DNA of 6,861 bases from the NCBI GenBank assembly GCA_029942065.1, contig JAPYTY010000110.1, forward strand, positions 1-6,861. Reading direction: 5' to 3'. The notes under the pieces were generated by a model. It was not told the DNA's origin. It did no database searches and saw nothing but the letters and a program-made list of their open reading frames with translations. Made by a program: the position numbers and the translations under genes. Below, one piece after another: positions 6,731 to 6,861 of the stretch; positions within the stretch are counted from its first letter, which is position 1; each line of letters starts with the position of its first letter. Source of the stretch: Acidobacteriota bacterium. Its GTDB lineage: Bacteria; Acidobacteriota; UBA6911; RPQK01; JADFOI01.

Positions 6731-6780
6731 CACCAAGACACGTAGAAGATATTCACCACAAAGGCACAAAGACACAAAGA
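6731..6780. repeat. Short tandem 8-base repeats, consensus CACAAAGA
   Basis: Three units lie in a row at 6757-6780 (CACAAAGG, CACAAAGA, CACAAAGA). Two looser units precede them at 6731-6746 (CACCAAGA, CACGTAGA). From memory, similar CACAAAGA-type runs occur between genes in many environmental bacterial genomes, often beside hairpins, so this may be one copy of a dispersed family. Only this copy is visible here. Confidence 0.65.
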
Positions 6781-6786
6781 AGAGAA

Positions 6787-6815
6787 CTGAGTCAGGGCGA
6801 AACGCCCTGACTCAG
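6787..6815. terminator. Perfect 13-bp hairpin, probable transcription terminator
   Basis: CTGAGTCAGGGCG and CGCCCTGACTCAG enclose a three-base AAA loop. It lies 62 bases after the DUF5916 stop. On the plus strand the tail (ACTCTGTCGTCCC) is poor in T. On the minus strand the stem is followed by a T-rich stretch, TTCTCTTCTTTGTG, so it fits a minus-strand gene entering from the right better. It may serve both directions. Confidence 0.65.
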
Positions 6816-6861
6816 ACTCTGTCGTCCCTTCAAAGCGGGGTTTGTGAAGTGAGTGTAGGGG

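Noticed and set aside
5762..6775. Minus-strand open frame of 337 codons over the 3' half of the DUF5916 gene
   Set aside because: It begins in the CACAAAGA repeat tract and is antisense to the real gene. No recognisable motifs.

Overview
The window looks like chromosomal DNA from a Gram-negative bacterium. The evidence is an outer-membrane-type protein with a signal peptide and a terminal aromatic residue, GGAGGA-type ribosome binding sites and a sigma70-like TATAAT promoter. The DUF5916 protein together with an ATP-dependent hydantoinase operon would fit Acidobacteriota or another soil or sediment phylum. That placement is an inference from protein families, not something the DNA proves.

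Left two thirds (1-3959), minus strand: a three-gene operon read right to left. It starts at a good promoter (-35 at 3954-3959, 17-base spacer, perfect TATAAT at 3931-3936). The order is a nitrilase-superfamily amidohydrolase (3887-2805), hyuA (2799-739) and hyuB (683 to the left edge, cut off). The nitrilase and hyuA are 5 bases apart, and hyuA appears to start at a TTG whose ribosome binding site lies in the last codons and stop of the nitrilase gene. HyuA and HyuB together form ATP-dependent ring-opening amidases (N-methylhydantoinase, 5-oxoprolinase or caprolactamase type) or related carboxylases. A nitrilase-fold C-N hydrolase made first in the same transcript suggests a two-step route: ATP-driven opening of a cyclic amide, imide or ureide, then hydrolysis of the open-chain amide or carbamoyl product. 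The substrate cannot be read from the sequence.

Middle (3960-4555): about 600 bases without a protein gene, between divergently oriented genes. On the minus strand it carries a long hairpin followed by eight U, which is an intrinsic terminator lying just upstream of the operon promoter and so ending some other transcript. Above it are three more stem-loops, and a short hairpin that would compete with the terminator stem. This could be an unannotated small RNA or a leader RNA. Further right is a 110-base segment bounded by 18-base inverted repeats with one mismatch, like a MITE or a pair of operators.

Right third (4556-6724), plus strand: one complete gene for an exported protein of 722 residues, with an N-terminal CBM9-like beta-sandwich and a C-terminal DUF5916 beta-barrel-like region. 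After it (6725-6861) come short tandem CACAAAGA-type repeats and a perfect 13-bp hairpin, probably the transcript end.
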